Assembly (NCBI GenBank): GCA_021234535.1
Contig: CM037838.1
Location: forward strand, 21,831,009 to 21,895,008
Source: Stichopus chloronotus
Lineage: Eukaryota > Echinodermata > Holothuroidea > Aspidochirotida > Stichopodidae
DNA: 64,000 nucleotides
Direction of reading: 5' to 3'
Shown here one piece after another: positions 10,425 through 22,200 of the stretch. Both the position numbers and the translations under genes were made by a program. Within the stretch, counting starts at the first letter, position 1; every line of letters starts with the position of its first letter. The notes beneath the pieces were generated by a model. It saw only the letters and a list, made by a program, of their open reading frames with translations. It searched no databases and was not told where the DNA came from.

Positions 10425-11091
10425 TTTTTCACAATGACTAGAGTAAAGCTGTCAGCAAACAATATGATGTCAAATACTGTTTTGGTGTACATTTCAAGAA
10501 ATGCATTACCAGTTGATTAATTGGAAACGGCAATAGAAACAGCTGACCCGTTGTAATCAGACTTTGTCTAGATTCTCTGTCGATTGTATTTCGTTCACCT
10601 ACGGCTTCAATGAGGGTGTATGCCGTAGATTATGTATTACATTTAAAGTAGTTATACAGTTGTGTTTCAATGCAAATTGCGCGTAGAATGTTCATATTTG
10701 ATGTGTACTTTCTCTTTTTTGTGTAATATCGTGAGTATTGTGGGTATTGTGTGATAAATTTTCGTGTTACTGATAACTGGGGGAAGAACAGATTTTCGAA
10801 TGCTAGTGATTACAGGAAGTATTCCAGTGTTCCCGTTTACTGAAGAATGTCATTTTGTTCATTCAGTGCCACGATTGATAGTTTGTAAATACTGGCGCTA
10901 TTCTTGAACAGCTGGAGTGAGAAAAACATCAATAAAAACTGTCTGACTTCCTTGAACAGCTACAAAATTTTATGTCATATCATATCATATTGCTGTAATC
11001 ATTTTCTGGGTGTATACACTATATTACACTAAATTATTCTGGGTTTGTAAACTAGTATATTACACTATATATTCTGGGTGTATACACTATA

Positions 11092-11141
11092 TTACATTAT
11101 ATCAACCTCGTTCCTATTGGAAAAAGGTTGATATAGTGTAA
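11092..11141. repeat. Boundary hairpin (17-bp arms)
   Basis: Arms 11092-11108 and 11125-11141 (AGGTTGATATAGTGTAA and its complement, one mismatch) enclose a 16-nt loop. Preceding TACACTATAT words extend the AT-rich, potentially cruciform region leftward. Confidence 0.85.
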
Positions 11142-14100
11142 GCATAACTATGGTGTAAGCGAAAGAGAATGGAAAGAAATTGATTGAAGTGTACACATGT
11201 GTTACTTTTCTGGACCTTCACCCGACTTATACCGACCACCCAGACTAACAGTCAATCCCCTCTCACACCACCGCCAATTCGAGTCACATCATCATCCACC
11301 CACCCTTCACCCACCTTCACCCTCACCCACCTTCACCCTCACCCACCTTCACCCTCACCCACCGTCACCCAACCATCACCCGGCACACATTGCACGGCAT
11401 ACACAGGGACAGAGTGTATATTGATCACACATTCATGTGGTCCTTGTTGCAGCTCAAGGGGACATGTGGCACTTCTGTTCGGATTGTGTTTGCACAAGGA
11501 GGAGTTTTAGACAGTCTGTCGGTGGAAGGGGTAGTTGTAAGTGGTTGTGAGAATTGGAACTGTCTGGGGGGACGGGTATCTGCCTCAAAAGAAAATCTTT
11601 GTATTTTGGCCACCTTTAAAAGTCTTTTTGAATATAAGTGGTTATATGTTGAAAATTGATATGCGGGGAATTTTATTGAAATTTTATTTTATGACCCACC
11701 TTCACCCTCACCCCATCCACCCCCTTCCCTTCACCCAACCATCACCCATCCTCATCCGCTCGCCCCCTCCGCCAGTCGGGTCACTTCTAGCGTCTCCACT
11801 TCTGTGATGCTCCCATGATTTATCAAGTATCATACGGCCTAGCTAACACTTCGAGGCTTTGTAGGGTACCATAAAATCTGAGAAAGATTTCGGTGAGCCG
11901 AGGATTGGATGAGAGACTAGGGGAGCTGATTAAGGCGGGACCACAGGGACACTGATTGATGATATTAAGATGGTTTTGGTCATGAAATTTAATGGAACGT
12001 AGACATTACCCAGATCACTCACTCTCATTTAAAGCATTTTGTGGAATCGGCGTCCAATTTGAATTGGTAGCCATGACCTTGAAATTTCAAATGATCATGA
12101 CAATTTTAATTGTTAGACATGTATCATCATGTACTCCTAGTGTATTCTGAGTTAAATGATCATATGGGTACCTTAACCTAGAAGTATCAATCTCCTTTAC
12201 ATTTAAAGTCATAAAAAGCGGCCATTTTGAAAAATAATGGGAAATATTTTTGGCCCTTACCCTACGATTGATTGGTATCGTCTAAGGCTGTGCCAATTTT
12301 CATACTTTTCCCCCAATTTTGCCCAATGGTGTTACCATATTGCAGCACTAAGCTGGAGGCAGAGTAGATAAGGAATATCCTAATGACTTAGCTTGCTGTA
12401 CGATTAAAAAAAAATGTGTATATTTTTTTTCTTCGCTCCCCGAAACCTGGCGTAAGGTTTTTAGGGAAAAGTTTGAGGCTAGATGTCTCCCAAACTTTCA
12501 ATTGCAAATCCCCCCCCCCCCCCACCCGTGGTGTCAATGATCTTGTCTTGAGGACAGTCACTTTTCAGAGAAAGCTACACTTTGGGTAAGTAAAATTCTC
12601 AGTTGGTTTTGCTCTTTGATCGACAACATATGTCAAAGGTGCAGTGTAGCTCATATTGCGCGATATACACAGGGACAGTGTATATTGATCACACATTCAT
12701 GTGGTCCTTGTTGCAGCTCAAGGGGACATGTGGAACTTCTATTCGGATTGTGTTTGCACAAGGAGGAGTTTTAAACAGGCGGTGGAAGGGGTAGTTGTAG
12801 GTGGTTGTGAGATTTGGAACTGTCTGGGGACGGGTATCTGCCTGAAAAAAAAAAAAAACTTCGTACTTTGGCTGTCTTTAAAAGTCTTCTTGAATTTAAG
12901 GGGTTATGTTGAAAACGGACCTGTAGGAAATGGACCTGAAAATGAACGTGCCATTACCGGGAATTTTGTCGAACTTTATTTTGGTCTTTGAATTTAAGGT
13001 CAATGCAGCTGTCGTCCCTACTGTATTCTTGCAATTCTCTTAAGCAATTTTTTTCATGACGTTGCTGGGTTCCAATACTGCGTCAGAAAAATTAGGCAAT
13101 TCAACTATATTATGATGAAAAAAAAGCCACCGATAAATTAACATGGGGACCACAACACTATTTCAGTTTGGGGAGAATTTTCCCTTTAGTTTGAACATAA
13201 ATAGAGAAATATACGTGTACTTTGCTACGTCTTACACGAAGGGTCTCTCCGTCGAAGATTCAGATGCAAACTCTCAGATTACAACAAGGACTGTGTTTAC
13301 AAACTTGTTTGTCACATGTGAGTCAGGCTAACCAAGTGGAAATCGGAAAAATAGAAATAACTTGTTATCTTGACAGAATTTTGTAAATTCTCGAGTCACT
13401 GATTTGGGCCGGAAAACTGATTCGACATCGGGGAGACAGAAATTTGTTAGTCCTGTCGGTACTTAGCCCACCCCCACAAAATATACATATATATATATTT
13501 ATATGTACATTTTTTCGTTTCACCGTGCCTGCTTTGGTGGTGCTTGTGTATGTACTATGGTTGACAAAAGCACATTTCTAGATTTTTGAATGTAAACTTT
13601 CATATGTTGATATGATGTGGCGTATAGCATACAATTGTCCATGCTGATTTTTTTTTAAATGGCCCTTTAGTTCTTGGTGAAAAAAAAAAAAGCCACAAAA
13701 ATTAACATGGACACGATGTGCTTATGTCTAGGGGGCTAGCGTACGTGAGATGCACTGTCCGAAATTTACGCCGCCCCTCCTCACTTTCATATTGTTTTCT
13801 TAGTCTATGAATCATGCATATATGACACACTGAAAAGAATGTCTGCTTACTTCTATAGGCGTACAATAGTTTAAGAGTTGCTACAATTAACCAATTTACA
13901 ATAACCCCAATCTTTTTCTTTTTTTCTTTTGTTTATACAAATTTCAACGCTAGAATTTCAATTTTAAAGGATCACAAAGAGTTTTTGACCATACTTTGAT
14001 CAAACTTCAGCCGCCCGAGACAAGTGTAAATCTTTCTCGTAAGTTTAATCCATGAGACTGAGTAATCCTTCTTAGCACTACATCTCGAGTTATGAACGAA

Positions 14101-14182
14101 ATGGTGTTAGGTTTGAGATGCCGTAGCTACAATGTTCCTTCACTAGATTACCCTTCCCCCTTGGGGAAGTATTCCATAAGGA
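11142..14182. repeat. Long spacer, left part (unit 2)
   Basis: Homologous to 32-3053. It has the longest C-rich minisatellite (11295-11384, with an extra TTCACCCTCACCCACC repeat), R1 at 11397, R2 at 12664, a C14 tract at 12510 and a short AT microsatellite at 13483-13504. There is no supportable gene. Confidence 0.8.
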
Positions 14183-14709
14183 TTTTTTTTTTTTGAGGTT
14201 GTTTCCTCTGTTTATTGGTTCTCAACCAAATTTACATAATTATACAATACAAATCAAGTAAGTAAGAAAAAGGAGTAAGTTAAAGTTCAATTACAATATC
14301 ACTATTTACAATCTTAACGAAAGAAATTTAGGCAAAGAAAGTCGATTAAAATCTACCTGTACCCGAAACCTTATTTCTTTAATAATGGCTTGTTGTATCT
14401 GCTGTCCTGTTTTAGCTTGACCTTCAAACACATGAATACATCTGGTCTTCCACACAATGAATTTACATATGACAAATACTAACCAAATTCTATTTAAGAC
14501 TACGTTGCAGACTGTGTCCGTAGTAGAGCCGTAAAGAAAAAAGTCTGATTTTAAATCGGTTTTGTTGTTTACCAAACGACTGTATATACCTTTTGCCCAA
14601 GAGATGACAGGCTTAATGTTGGGACATTCCCAAAATAAATGATTGATGGTTTCGACCACCTTACAGTATTCCCTAGGACAAATACCTTCCCCCATCCCCC
14701 AGCGGGCAA
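14183..14709 (-). mobile_element. LINE fragment (last 0.5 kb, with deletion)
   Basis: Poly-T 14183-14194 and the ORF2 tail, with the same 5' breakpoint as fragment d. A deletion of about 25 bp near 14322 (between two GAAA..AA words) removes part of the C-terminal codons. It is flanked by GTATTCCATAAGGA on the left and ATCCATATGGAAT on the right. Confidence 0.92.
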
Positions 14710-14790
14710 TCCATATGGAATATTTCCTTACGGGGACATAGGGAAGACAGAATACAAAGAATAGTACTATTCCTACAGAGAAGAAAACTG

Positions 14791-14801
14791 AAAAAGAAAA
14801 A
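14791..14801 (-). terminator. Pol III terminator
   Basis: Two T5 runs on the minus strand immediately downstream of the 14802 locus. Confidence 0.85.
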
Positions 14802-14913
14802 GCCTACGACACCCAGTATTCCCAGGCGGTCACCCATCCAAGTACTGACTGGGCTCGACGTTGATCGGTGATCGGACGAGAACCGGTATATTCAACGTGA
14901 TATGGTCGTAGGC
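14802..14913 (-). pseudogene. 5S rRNA with 6-nt deletion
   Basis: A 112-nt 5S sequence identical in plan to the 118-nt genes but missing six bases around nt 50-57 (CCGAAGTCAAGCAACG has become CCGATCAACG). The loss falls at the start of the A box and in the loop A/helix III region, so both Pol III factor binding and folding should suffer. Terminator and -30 element are intact. A functional variant cannot be excluded from sequence alone. Confidence 0.85.
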
Positions 14914-16269
14914 ATTTACTTGAGAAAAAAATGAGCTACTTATTGTGTTCACCGTGACCTCAATTATTGTGGGATTAAAACATTAAATTAATATTTTGAT
15001 ATTGTGTTATACGTTTGGTACGTGTTAAAACGAGTAACATTTAGGAGTGAAATGATTATGTCTGCTACCGGTGTGGTTGCTTTGTGTAAGCCAATGGCAG
15101 TATGTAGCAAATGCACAGGCGCAGTATATACAAGGCAGTGCATTGTCCTATTTTTAGCCGGCATCCTCGTAATCTTTCATCCTTCCAGCTTTCATCCTCC
15201 AGAGAATCGATCTATAGAAATGAACTCATTTCCAAAATACTTGAGGTGGGGGGGGGGGGGGGTGAAGGTATCATCACCCTTTCATTGTTTGCCAAATGCT
15301 TCAAGAAGGTGAAATTTAAGAGGATGCATAATTCATTATAATTCTTTTATACACTCCGTCCATCTAACGATATTACATAGGTTGATTTTTTAAAAGTTCA
15401 GTATTGATTACAAAATTGCAAACACAAGATTCCTATTTCGAAGATGGGTACATGTAGCTTAGAACAACTCAGGAAGTACCGTTTCCCGCCATCGAGTCGA
15501 GGGGGGGGGGGGTGGACTTGTAAGGAAACTACTTTTCAGTCCTGCCGGTACGTAGTCCACCCCACAATGTTTCTTCGTTTCACCGTTCCCTCTTTGGTGG
15601 TGCTTGTGTGTGTACTATGGTTGGCAAAACAGCTTATTTCTAGATTTTTGAATGCACTAAACTTTCATATGTTAACATATGATGTGGCCTATAGCATACA
15701 ATTGTCCATGCTGATTTTTTTTTAAATGGCTCTTTATTTCTTGGTAAAAAAAAACGCCACAAAAATTAACATGGAAACGATATGTTTTTGCCTAGGGGAT
15801 AGGGTGGGATGCACAGTCCGAAATTTACGCCGCCCCTCCCCACATTCATATTGTTTTCTTATAGTCATATGAATCATCCATATATTATAACACACTGAAA
15901 AGAATGTCTGCTTACTTCTAGGCCTACGATAGTTTAAGAGTTGCTACAGTTAAGCAATTTACAACAACCCCAATCTTTTTTTTCCTTTTTTTTATACAAA
16001 TTTAAACACTATATATGAATTTCAATTTTAAAGGAAGCGTTTTGATTAACTTGCCGGTGTCACTGACATGATAAATTCTGGCCCAGACAAGTGTAAATCA
16101 TTCTCGCAAGCTTAATCGCTGAGGGTAATCTTTCTTCATAGCATTACATCTCGAGTTTTGAACGAAATATGGTGTAATGATTGAGATGTCTGTAATGTTC
16201 CTTCACTAGACTATCCCAATTCCACCGTGAGGAAGTATTCCATATGGAATATTTCCTTACGGGGACATA
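14914..16269. repeat. Type 1 short spacer
   Basis: 1.36 kb with a gene-proximal promoter region, a G14 tract at 15246-15262, another G-tract at about 15501-15512 and a tail homologous to the LINE-flanking end of the long spacer. It ends with the palindrome ATTCCATATGGAAT at about 16228-16241, not interrupted by a LINE here. Confidence 0.8.
14938..14945 (-). promoter_or_regulatory. TATA-like element of 5S
   Basis: AATAAGTA on the minus strand, type 1 variant, 25-32 bp upstream (one or two A residues longer spacing than most copies). Confidence 0.55.
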
Positions 16270-16621
16270 GGGAAGACAGTAGAATACAAACAAAAGTACT
16301 GTTTTTTTTTTTGTGAAGGAAAAACTTTATTTCCGTCCTCATGTTCAATACAAAAGTGTACATTTACTTAACTAAGAGTGTAAAATAAATATAGTATTTA
16401 CAAGTATTTACAGTTGTTTTTTTTTAAATTTAACAGAACATTATCTTTCCATCGTTGGAATTTTCTGCTGCTTACGTTACAAAATCTTTTTAAGTGGAAG
16501 GAAGCACTCTTTGTATTACCTATTTGCATGTATGAACATACAAGACATGAAAAAGATACAAGAACTTACAAACACTAATGACAGTAACTTTCATTTAGCT
16601 TACTCTACGGTACGGGAAATT
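16270..16621 (-). mobile_element. S2 retroelement, copy s1
   Basis: The left 31-bp target duplication is 16270-16300. Poly-T 16302-16312 follows, then AATAAA (minus, 16326-16331) and about 290 bp of body. The right end is replaced at 16621 by the tail of LINE copy e, so the right duplication is lost. A short reading frame on the minus strand ends in residues of the type SASFHLKRFCNVSSRKFQRW and may be the C-terminus of a LINE ORF2. Confidence 0.8.
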
Positions 16622-16622
16622 C

Positions 16623-18570
16623 TTTTTTTTTTTTTTTGAGGTTGTTTCCTCCCTTTATTGGTTCTCAACCAAATTTACAAAATTAGACAATACAAATCAA
16701 GTAAGTAAAGAAAGGAGTAAGTTAAGGTTCAATTACAATATCACCATTTACGATCTTAACGAAAGAATTACCTTTTATCCATGTATCCACAAATTTAGAC
16801 AAAGAAAGTCGATTGAAATCTACCTGTACCCGAAACCTTATTTCTTTAATAATGGCTTGTTGTATCTGCTGTCCTGTTTTAGCTTGACCTTCAAACACAT
16901 GAATACATCTGGTCTTCCACACAATAAATTTACATATGACAAATACTAACCAAATTCTATTTAAGACTACTTTGCAGACTGAGTCCGTGGTACTAGTAGA
17001 GCCGTAAAGAAAAAAGGCTGGTTTTAAATCGGTTTTGTTGTTTACCAAACGGCTGTATATACCTTTTGCCCAAGAGATGACAGGCTTAATGTTGGGACAT
17101 TCCCAAAATAAATGATTGATGGTTTCGACCACCTTACAGTTTTCCCTAGGACAAATACCTTCCCCCATTCCCCAACGGGCAATCTTATCACCTGTGTATA
17201 AAATGCGGTGGGATAGCCTCCACTGAAAATCTTGAAGTTTGTTGTCGAGGAGTTTGTTAAAAACCAGACTCCACATGTTTTCCCAAGGAAAGGAAGGGTT
17301 CTTACTGACTACCGGGGGATAACTTTGTCGCCCTTGTTGAAGACTTTAACGATAGTTTTAGTGTTCGTACAACTATTCAGAAACTGAGAATCGAGAAAAT
17401 GAAGTCTATAGATGAGGTTACATGCATGAGTTAAATTGCTAGAACAAACAGCAGAATTGGGTTTGGCGTTGGACCAGATAACTGGAAAAAGACGGCGAAG
17501 TTTTGACGCCATAAAGAACCTAGCAAGCGAAAGATACAAAGGGGGATCAGTGTCGAGGGTAGCAAATAAGGGTTTAACAAAGAGGGCATCCATCTTTGTC
17601 TTAAAGTCGTCTAATCCCAGTCCGCCGTTGGCCTTGACGGATGTTACAACGTTTCTAGCGAGTAGATCTGGTTTATTGTTTCCCCAAAAGAAAGAGAAAA
17701 CCGCCTTGTTAACAGCCCGGAAAACTCTGTCGGGAACTGGGAAAACCGGGGCCACGAAGTAAAACATAGGATAAATTGTACTATTGATGATGGAAACTTT
17801 ACCAAGTAAAGAAAGGTACCTATTTTTCCAACAATTAAGTAAATTAGTGATCTTATCGATCTTTGAATCCCAGTTTGAGACGATGGCGTCTTCCGTCCCG
17901 AAAATAATACCCGTAACTTTGATAGAAGATCTGCTCCAGACGATGTTAGAGGGCAGACAACGGAAGGCTTTTCCCATAATGCAGCCACGTGATTTGTTTA
18001 AATTGACATTGGCACCGGTGGCATGCTGAAACAGGTCAAATATCCGTAGAAAATGGTGGATATCATTATCACTTGTGGCCACACATGTGGCGTCATCTGG
18101 GTATACTGCAGCAGTTTAACAGATTTACCGTTACTTCTTGGGATACGAAAACCCCGAATGTTTTCATTGAACTCGATATAGCTAGCAATCGGCTCAGTAT
18201 GCAAAACATACAGGAGAGGCGATAAAGGGCAACCTTGCCTTACGCCACGAGAAATGTGGACTATTTCGGACAAAAAGCCGTTGATTAAAATACGACTATT
18301 AATGTTGAAGTATAAAATACTGATCCATTTAACAAAACTTTCACCAAAGTTTAACTTAGCGAGATCTTTATGAAAGAACTTCCAATTCACTTTGTCGAAG
18401 GCCTTGTGTTGGTCGATTAAAACCAATGCACAAGAGTTCGATTTTAACTTGGAAAAGCTGATAATATCTCTAATCAGATACAGATTATTGTGAATAGATC
18501 TACCAGGAACGGAGCAAGTTTGAAAATCATTAATTAAAGAGGGAAGGATTTTAGCAAGCTTGACTTGTAT
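16623..18570 (-). mobile_element. LINE copy e, 5'-truncated mosaic
   Basis: Poly-T 16623-16637. The 3' two thirds match the complete element closely, whereas the 5' part (from about 18090) carries the YADD frameshift and truncation point of copies b and c. This is best explained by gene conversion or crossover between the two subfamilies. Confidence 0.93.
16722..18570 (-). pseudogene. ORF2 remnant in copy e
   Basis: Open pieces are at 16722-17276 (C-terminus with intact CCHC region), 17309-18082 (thumb and connection) and up to 18570 (RT blocks with motif A and RQGCPLSP). Frame breaks lie at about 17310 (altered G-tract) and at about 18098 in the YADD codons. Confidence 0.93.
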
Positions 18571-18591
18571 ATGGAATATCCATATGGAATA

Positions 18592-19152
18592 TTTTTTTTT
18601 TTTTTTTTTTTGAGGTTGTTTCCTCTGTTTATTGGTTCTCAACCAAATTTACATCATTATGCAACACAAATCAAGTAAGTAAAAAAAGGAGTAAGTTAAA
18701 GTTCAATTACAATATCACTATTTACAATCTTAACGAAAGAATTACCTTTTATCCATGTATCAAGAAATTTAGGCAAAGAAAGTCGATTAAAATCTACCTG
18801 TACCCGAAACCTTATTTCTTTAATAATGGCTTGTTGTATCTGCTGTCCTGTTTTAGCTTGACCTTCAAACACATGAATACATCTGGTCTTCCACACAATG
18901 AATTTACATATGACAAATACTAACCAAATTCTATTTAAGACTACTTTGCAGACTGTGTCCGTAGTACTAGTAGAGCCGTAAAGAAAAAAGTCTGATTTTA
19001 AATCGGTTTTGTTGTTTACCAAACGACTGTATATACCTTTTGCCCAAGAGATGACAGGCTTAATGTTGGGACATTCCCAAAATAAATGATTGATGGTTTC
19101 GACCACCTTACAGTATTCCCTAGGACAAATACCCCCCATCCCCCAGCGGGCA
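18592..19152 (-). mobile_element. LINE fragment f (last 0.5 kb)
   Basis: Poly-T 18592-18611 and an ORF2 tail open at 18696-19139, with the same 5' breakpoint as fragment d. It is sandwiched between copy e and the complete element. Target copies sit at both ends (about 18576-18592 and 19153-19167). Confidence 0.93.
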
Positions 19153-19167
19153 ATCCATATGGAATAT
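19153..19167. other. Target duplication, left of complete LINE
   Basis: ATCCATATGGAATAT, identical to 24181-24195. The exact cut position is ambiguous because the T-run follows directly. Confidence 0.8.
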
Positions 19168-19197
19168 TTTTTTTCTTTTTTGAGGTTGTTTCCTCCG

Positions 19198-19203
19198 TTT
19201 ATT
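19198..19203 (-). promoter_or_regulatory. AATAAA polyadenylation signal of LINE
   Basis: AATAAA on the minus strand, 16 bp before the poly-A tail. It is kept in most truncated copies (GTTTATTGG on the plus strand). Confidence 0.75.
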
Positions 19204-19265
19204 GGTTCTCAACCAAATTTACAAAATTAGACAATACAAATCAAGTAAGTAAAGAAAGGAGTAAG

Positions 19266-22200
19266 TTAAGCTTCAATTACAATATCACCATTTACGATCT
19301 TAACGAAAGAATTACCTTTTATCCATGTATCCACAAATTTAGACAAAGAAAGTCGATTGAAATCTACCTGTACCCGAAACCTTATTTCTTTAATAATGGC
19401 TTGTTGTATCTGCTGTCCTGTTTTAGCTTGACCTTCAAACACACGAATACATCTGGTCTTCCACACAATAAATTTACATATGACAAATACTAACCAAATT
19501 CTATTTAAGACTACTTTGCAGACTGAGTCCGTGGTACTAGTAGAGCCGTAAAGAAAAAAGGCTGGTTTTAAATCGGTTTTGTTGTTTACCAAACGACTGT
19601 ATATACCTTTTGCCCAAGAGATGACAGGCTTAATGTTGGGACATTCCCAAAATAAATGATTGATGGTTTCGACCACCTTACAGTTTTCCCTAGGACAAAT
19701 ACCTTCCCCCATTCCCCAACGGGCAATCTTATCACCTGTGTATAAAATGCGGTGGGATAGCCTCCACTGAAAATCTTGAAGTTTGTTGTCGAGGAGTTTG
19801 TTAAAAACCAGACTCCACATGTTTTCCCAAGGAAAGGAAGGGTTCTTACTGACTACCCGGGGGATGACTTTGTCGCCCTTGTTGAAGACTTTGACGATAG
19901 TTTTAGTGTTCGTACAACTTTTCAGAAACTGAGAATCGAGAAAATGAAGTCTATAGATGAGGTTACATGCATGAGTTAAATTGCTAGAACAAACAGCAGA
20001 ATTGGGTTTGGCGTTGGACCAGATAACTGGAAAAAGACGGCGAAGTTTTGACGCCATAAAGAACCTAGCAAGCGAAAGATACAAAGGGGGATCAGTGTCG
20101 AGGGTAGCAAATAAGGGTTTAACAAAGAGGGCATCCATCTTTGTCTTAAAGTCGTCTAATCCCAGTCCGCCGTTGGCCTTGACGGATGTAACAACGTTTC
20201 TGGCGAGTAGATCTGGTTTATTGTTTCCCCAAAAGAAAGAGAAAACCGCCTTGTTAACAGCCCGGAAAACTCTGTCGGGAACTGGGAAAACCGGGGCCAC
20301 GAAGTAAAACATAGGATAAATTGTACTATTGATGATGGAAACTTTACCAAGTAAAGAAAGGTACCTATTTTTCCAACAATTAAGTAAAGTAGTGATCTTA
20401 TCGATCTTTGAATCCCAATTTGAGACGATGGCATCTTCCGTCCCGAAAATAATACCTGTAACTTTGATAGAAGATCTGCTCCAGACGATGTTAGAGGGCA
20501 GACAACGGAAGGCTTTTCCCATAATGAAGCCACGTGATTTGTTTAAATTGACATTGGCACCGGTGGCATGCTGAAACAGGTCAAATATCCTTAGAAAATG
20601 GTGGATGTCATTATCACTTGTGGCCACACAAGTGGCGTCATCTGCGTACTGAAGCAGTTTGACAGTTTTGCCATTACTTCCTGGAATACGAAAACCCCGA
20701 ATGTTTTCATTAAACTCGATATAGCTAGCAATCGGCTCAATATACAAAGTGTACAGGAGAGGCGATAAAGGGCAGCCTTGCCTTACGCCACGAGAGATGT
20801 GGACTATTTCGGACAAAAAGCCATTGATTAAAATACGACTATTAATGTTGAAGTATAAAATATTGATCCATTTAACAAAACTTTCACCAAAGTTTAACTT
20901 AGCGAGAACTTTATGAAAGAACTTCCAATTCACTTTGTCGAAGGCCTTGTGTTGGTCGATTGAAACCAATGCACAAGAATTCGATTTTGACTTGGAAAAG
21001 CTGACAATATCTCTAATCAGATACAGATTATTGTGAATAGATCTACCAGGAACGGAGCAGGTTTGAAAATCATTAATTAAAGAGGGAAGGATTTTAGCAA
21101 GCATGACTTGTAAGACTTTTGCAAGAATTTTATAATCAGTGTTCAATAACGTAATAGGACGCCAGTTTGATGGTTCTTGCTTGTCTCCATCCTTAGGTAA
21201 GAGTGTAATAATACCAGTCCGTTGGGAAGCGGACAAAGACTCGCTGTCGAAAATATCGTGGAAAACATCAAGTAAATCTTTACCAATAATGTCAAAAAAG
21301 GTATGATAAAACTCATAAGGCAGACCATCGCTTCCAGGAGACTTGTTTTTAGCCGAGGCGGAGATGACCTTCCAAATGTCAGAGAGGGTCAAAGGTTGCT
21401 CTAGGATAGTTTTCTCTGCATCACTGAGGCTGCGCGGTAAGCTCTGGATAAAACTGTTCTGAGCATTCTGGTCAAGAGACACCTTCTCTGTGTACAAGTC
21501 ACTATAAAACTCGTGGAATGTATTCAAGATATCTTTACTATTACTGCACACAGTACCATCTTTGTTACGCACTGATTGAATAGTTTTTTGCTTAGCGTGC
21601 ATGTTCTCACTTTTCAAAAAGAAGGCAGATGGTTTCTCGCCTTCTTCCATGTATTTTACCCTGGCTCTGATATAAGCCCCTTTCAGCTCACTATTAATCA
21701 TTCTTTTGACTTCATCTGGGCTAGCGTTGAGGCAACGAGACTGCATTTCTTCAATCTTGGCTCTTTTCATGCGGGCAATCCTGACACTGTGACGAATAGC
21801 AAGGACTTTAACCCTGAACTTTATGTTCTCCCACCATTCTTTCATTGAAGTGAAACCCTCTTTTAAAGTGGACCACAACTTGTAGTGCATGCGAAGATCG
21901 GAACAAAATTCTTCATTGTCGTTAAGCGAAACATTGTACTTCCAATAGCCTTTACCCTTTTCGGTTTTGTGTGGCAGACAAAAGTTAACAAAAACAGGGT
22001 TGTGATCACTAAAAGGAAACGGGGTGGTGGTAGCCTTAAGTACCTTGAAGTCTTCTGGGAGATAAATTCTATCAATTCTAGAGCTTTTATTTTGACGAGA
22101 CCAAGTGTGTCCTGGAGATGAGGGGTGCACACTCCTATAGCAATCAACAAGCGAGTGCACGGAATTGAACTGATTTAGTTCTGTACAACCAATGAAAGCG

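Larger units (their letters stand above)
1..11091. repeat. 5S higher-order repeat, unit 1 (left edge cut)
   Basis: This is the first copy of the macro-repeat; the window opens just inside its boundary hairpin. It contains a long spacer, four LINE fragments (3054-7808), a single 5S gene (7901) and the right long spacer. The LINE cluster joins directly to a gene of spacer type 3, so the type 1 and type 2 gene units seen in other repeats are missing here, presumably by unequal exchange. Confidence 0.9.
8019..11091. repeat. Long spacer, right part (unit 1)
   Basis: Type 3 spacer upstream of the 5S gene. It contains the -30 element, a conserved 400-bp gene-proximal stretch, a G12 tract (about 8775-8787), a perfect 9-bp inverted repeat ACGCGTAGG/CCTACGCGT (9338-9363), a TATATAAG motif (9293-9300), the GACTC block (10226-10424) and AT-rich TACACTATAT repeats leading to the hairpin. 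Small ORFs at 8556-8843 and 8865-9086 do not stay open in all copies. Confidence 0.8.

Noticed and set aside
19981..20307. Plus-strand ORFs opposite ORF2 (also at 4157, 6124, 17436, 34785, 54946)
   Set aside because: Antisense shadows of the conserved reverse transcriptase reading frame.
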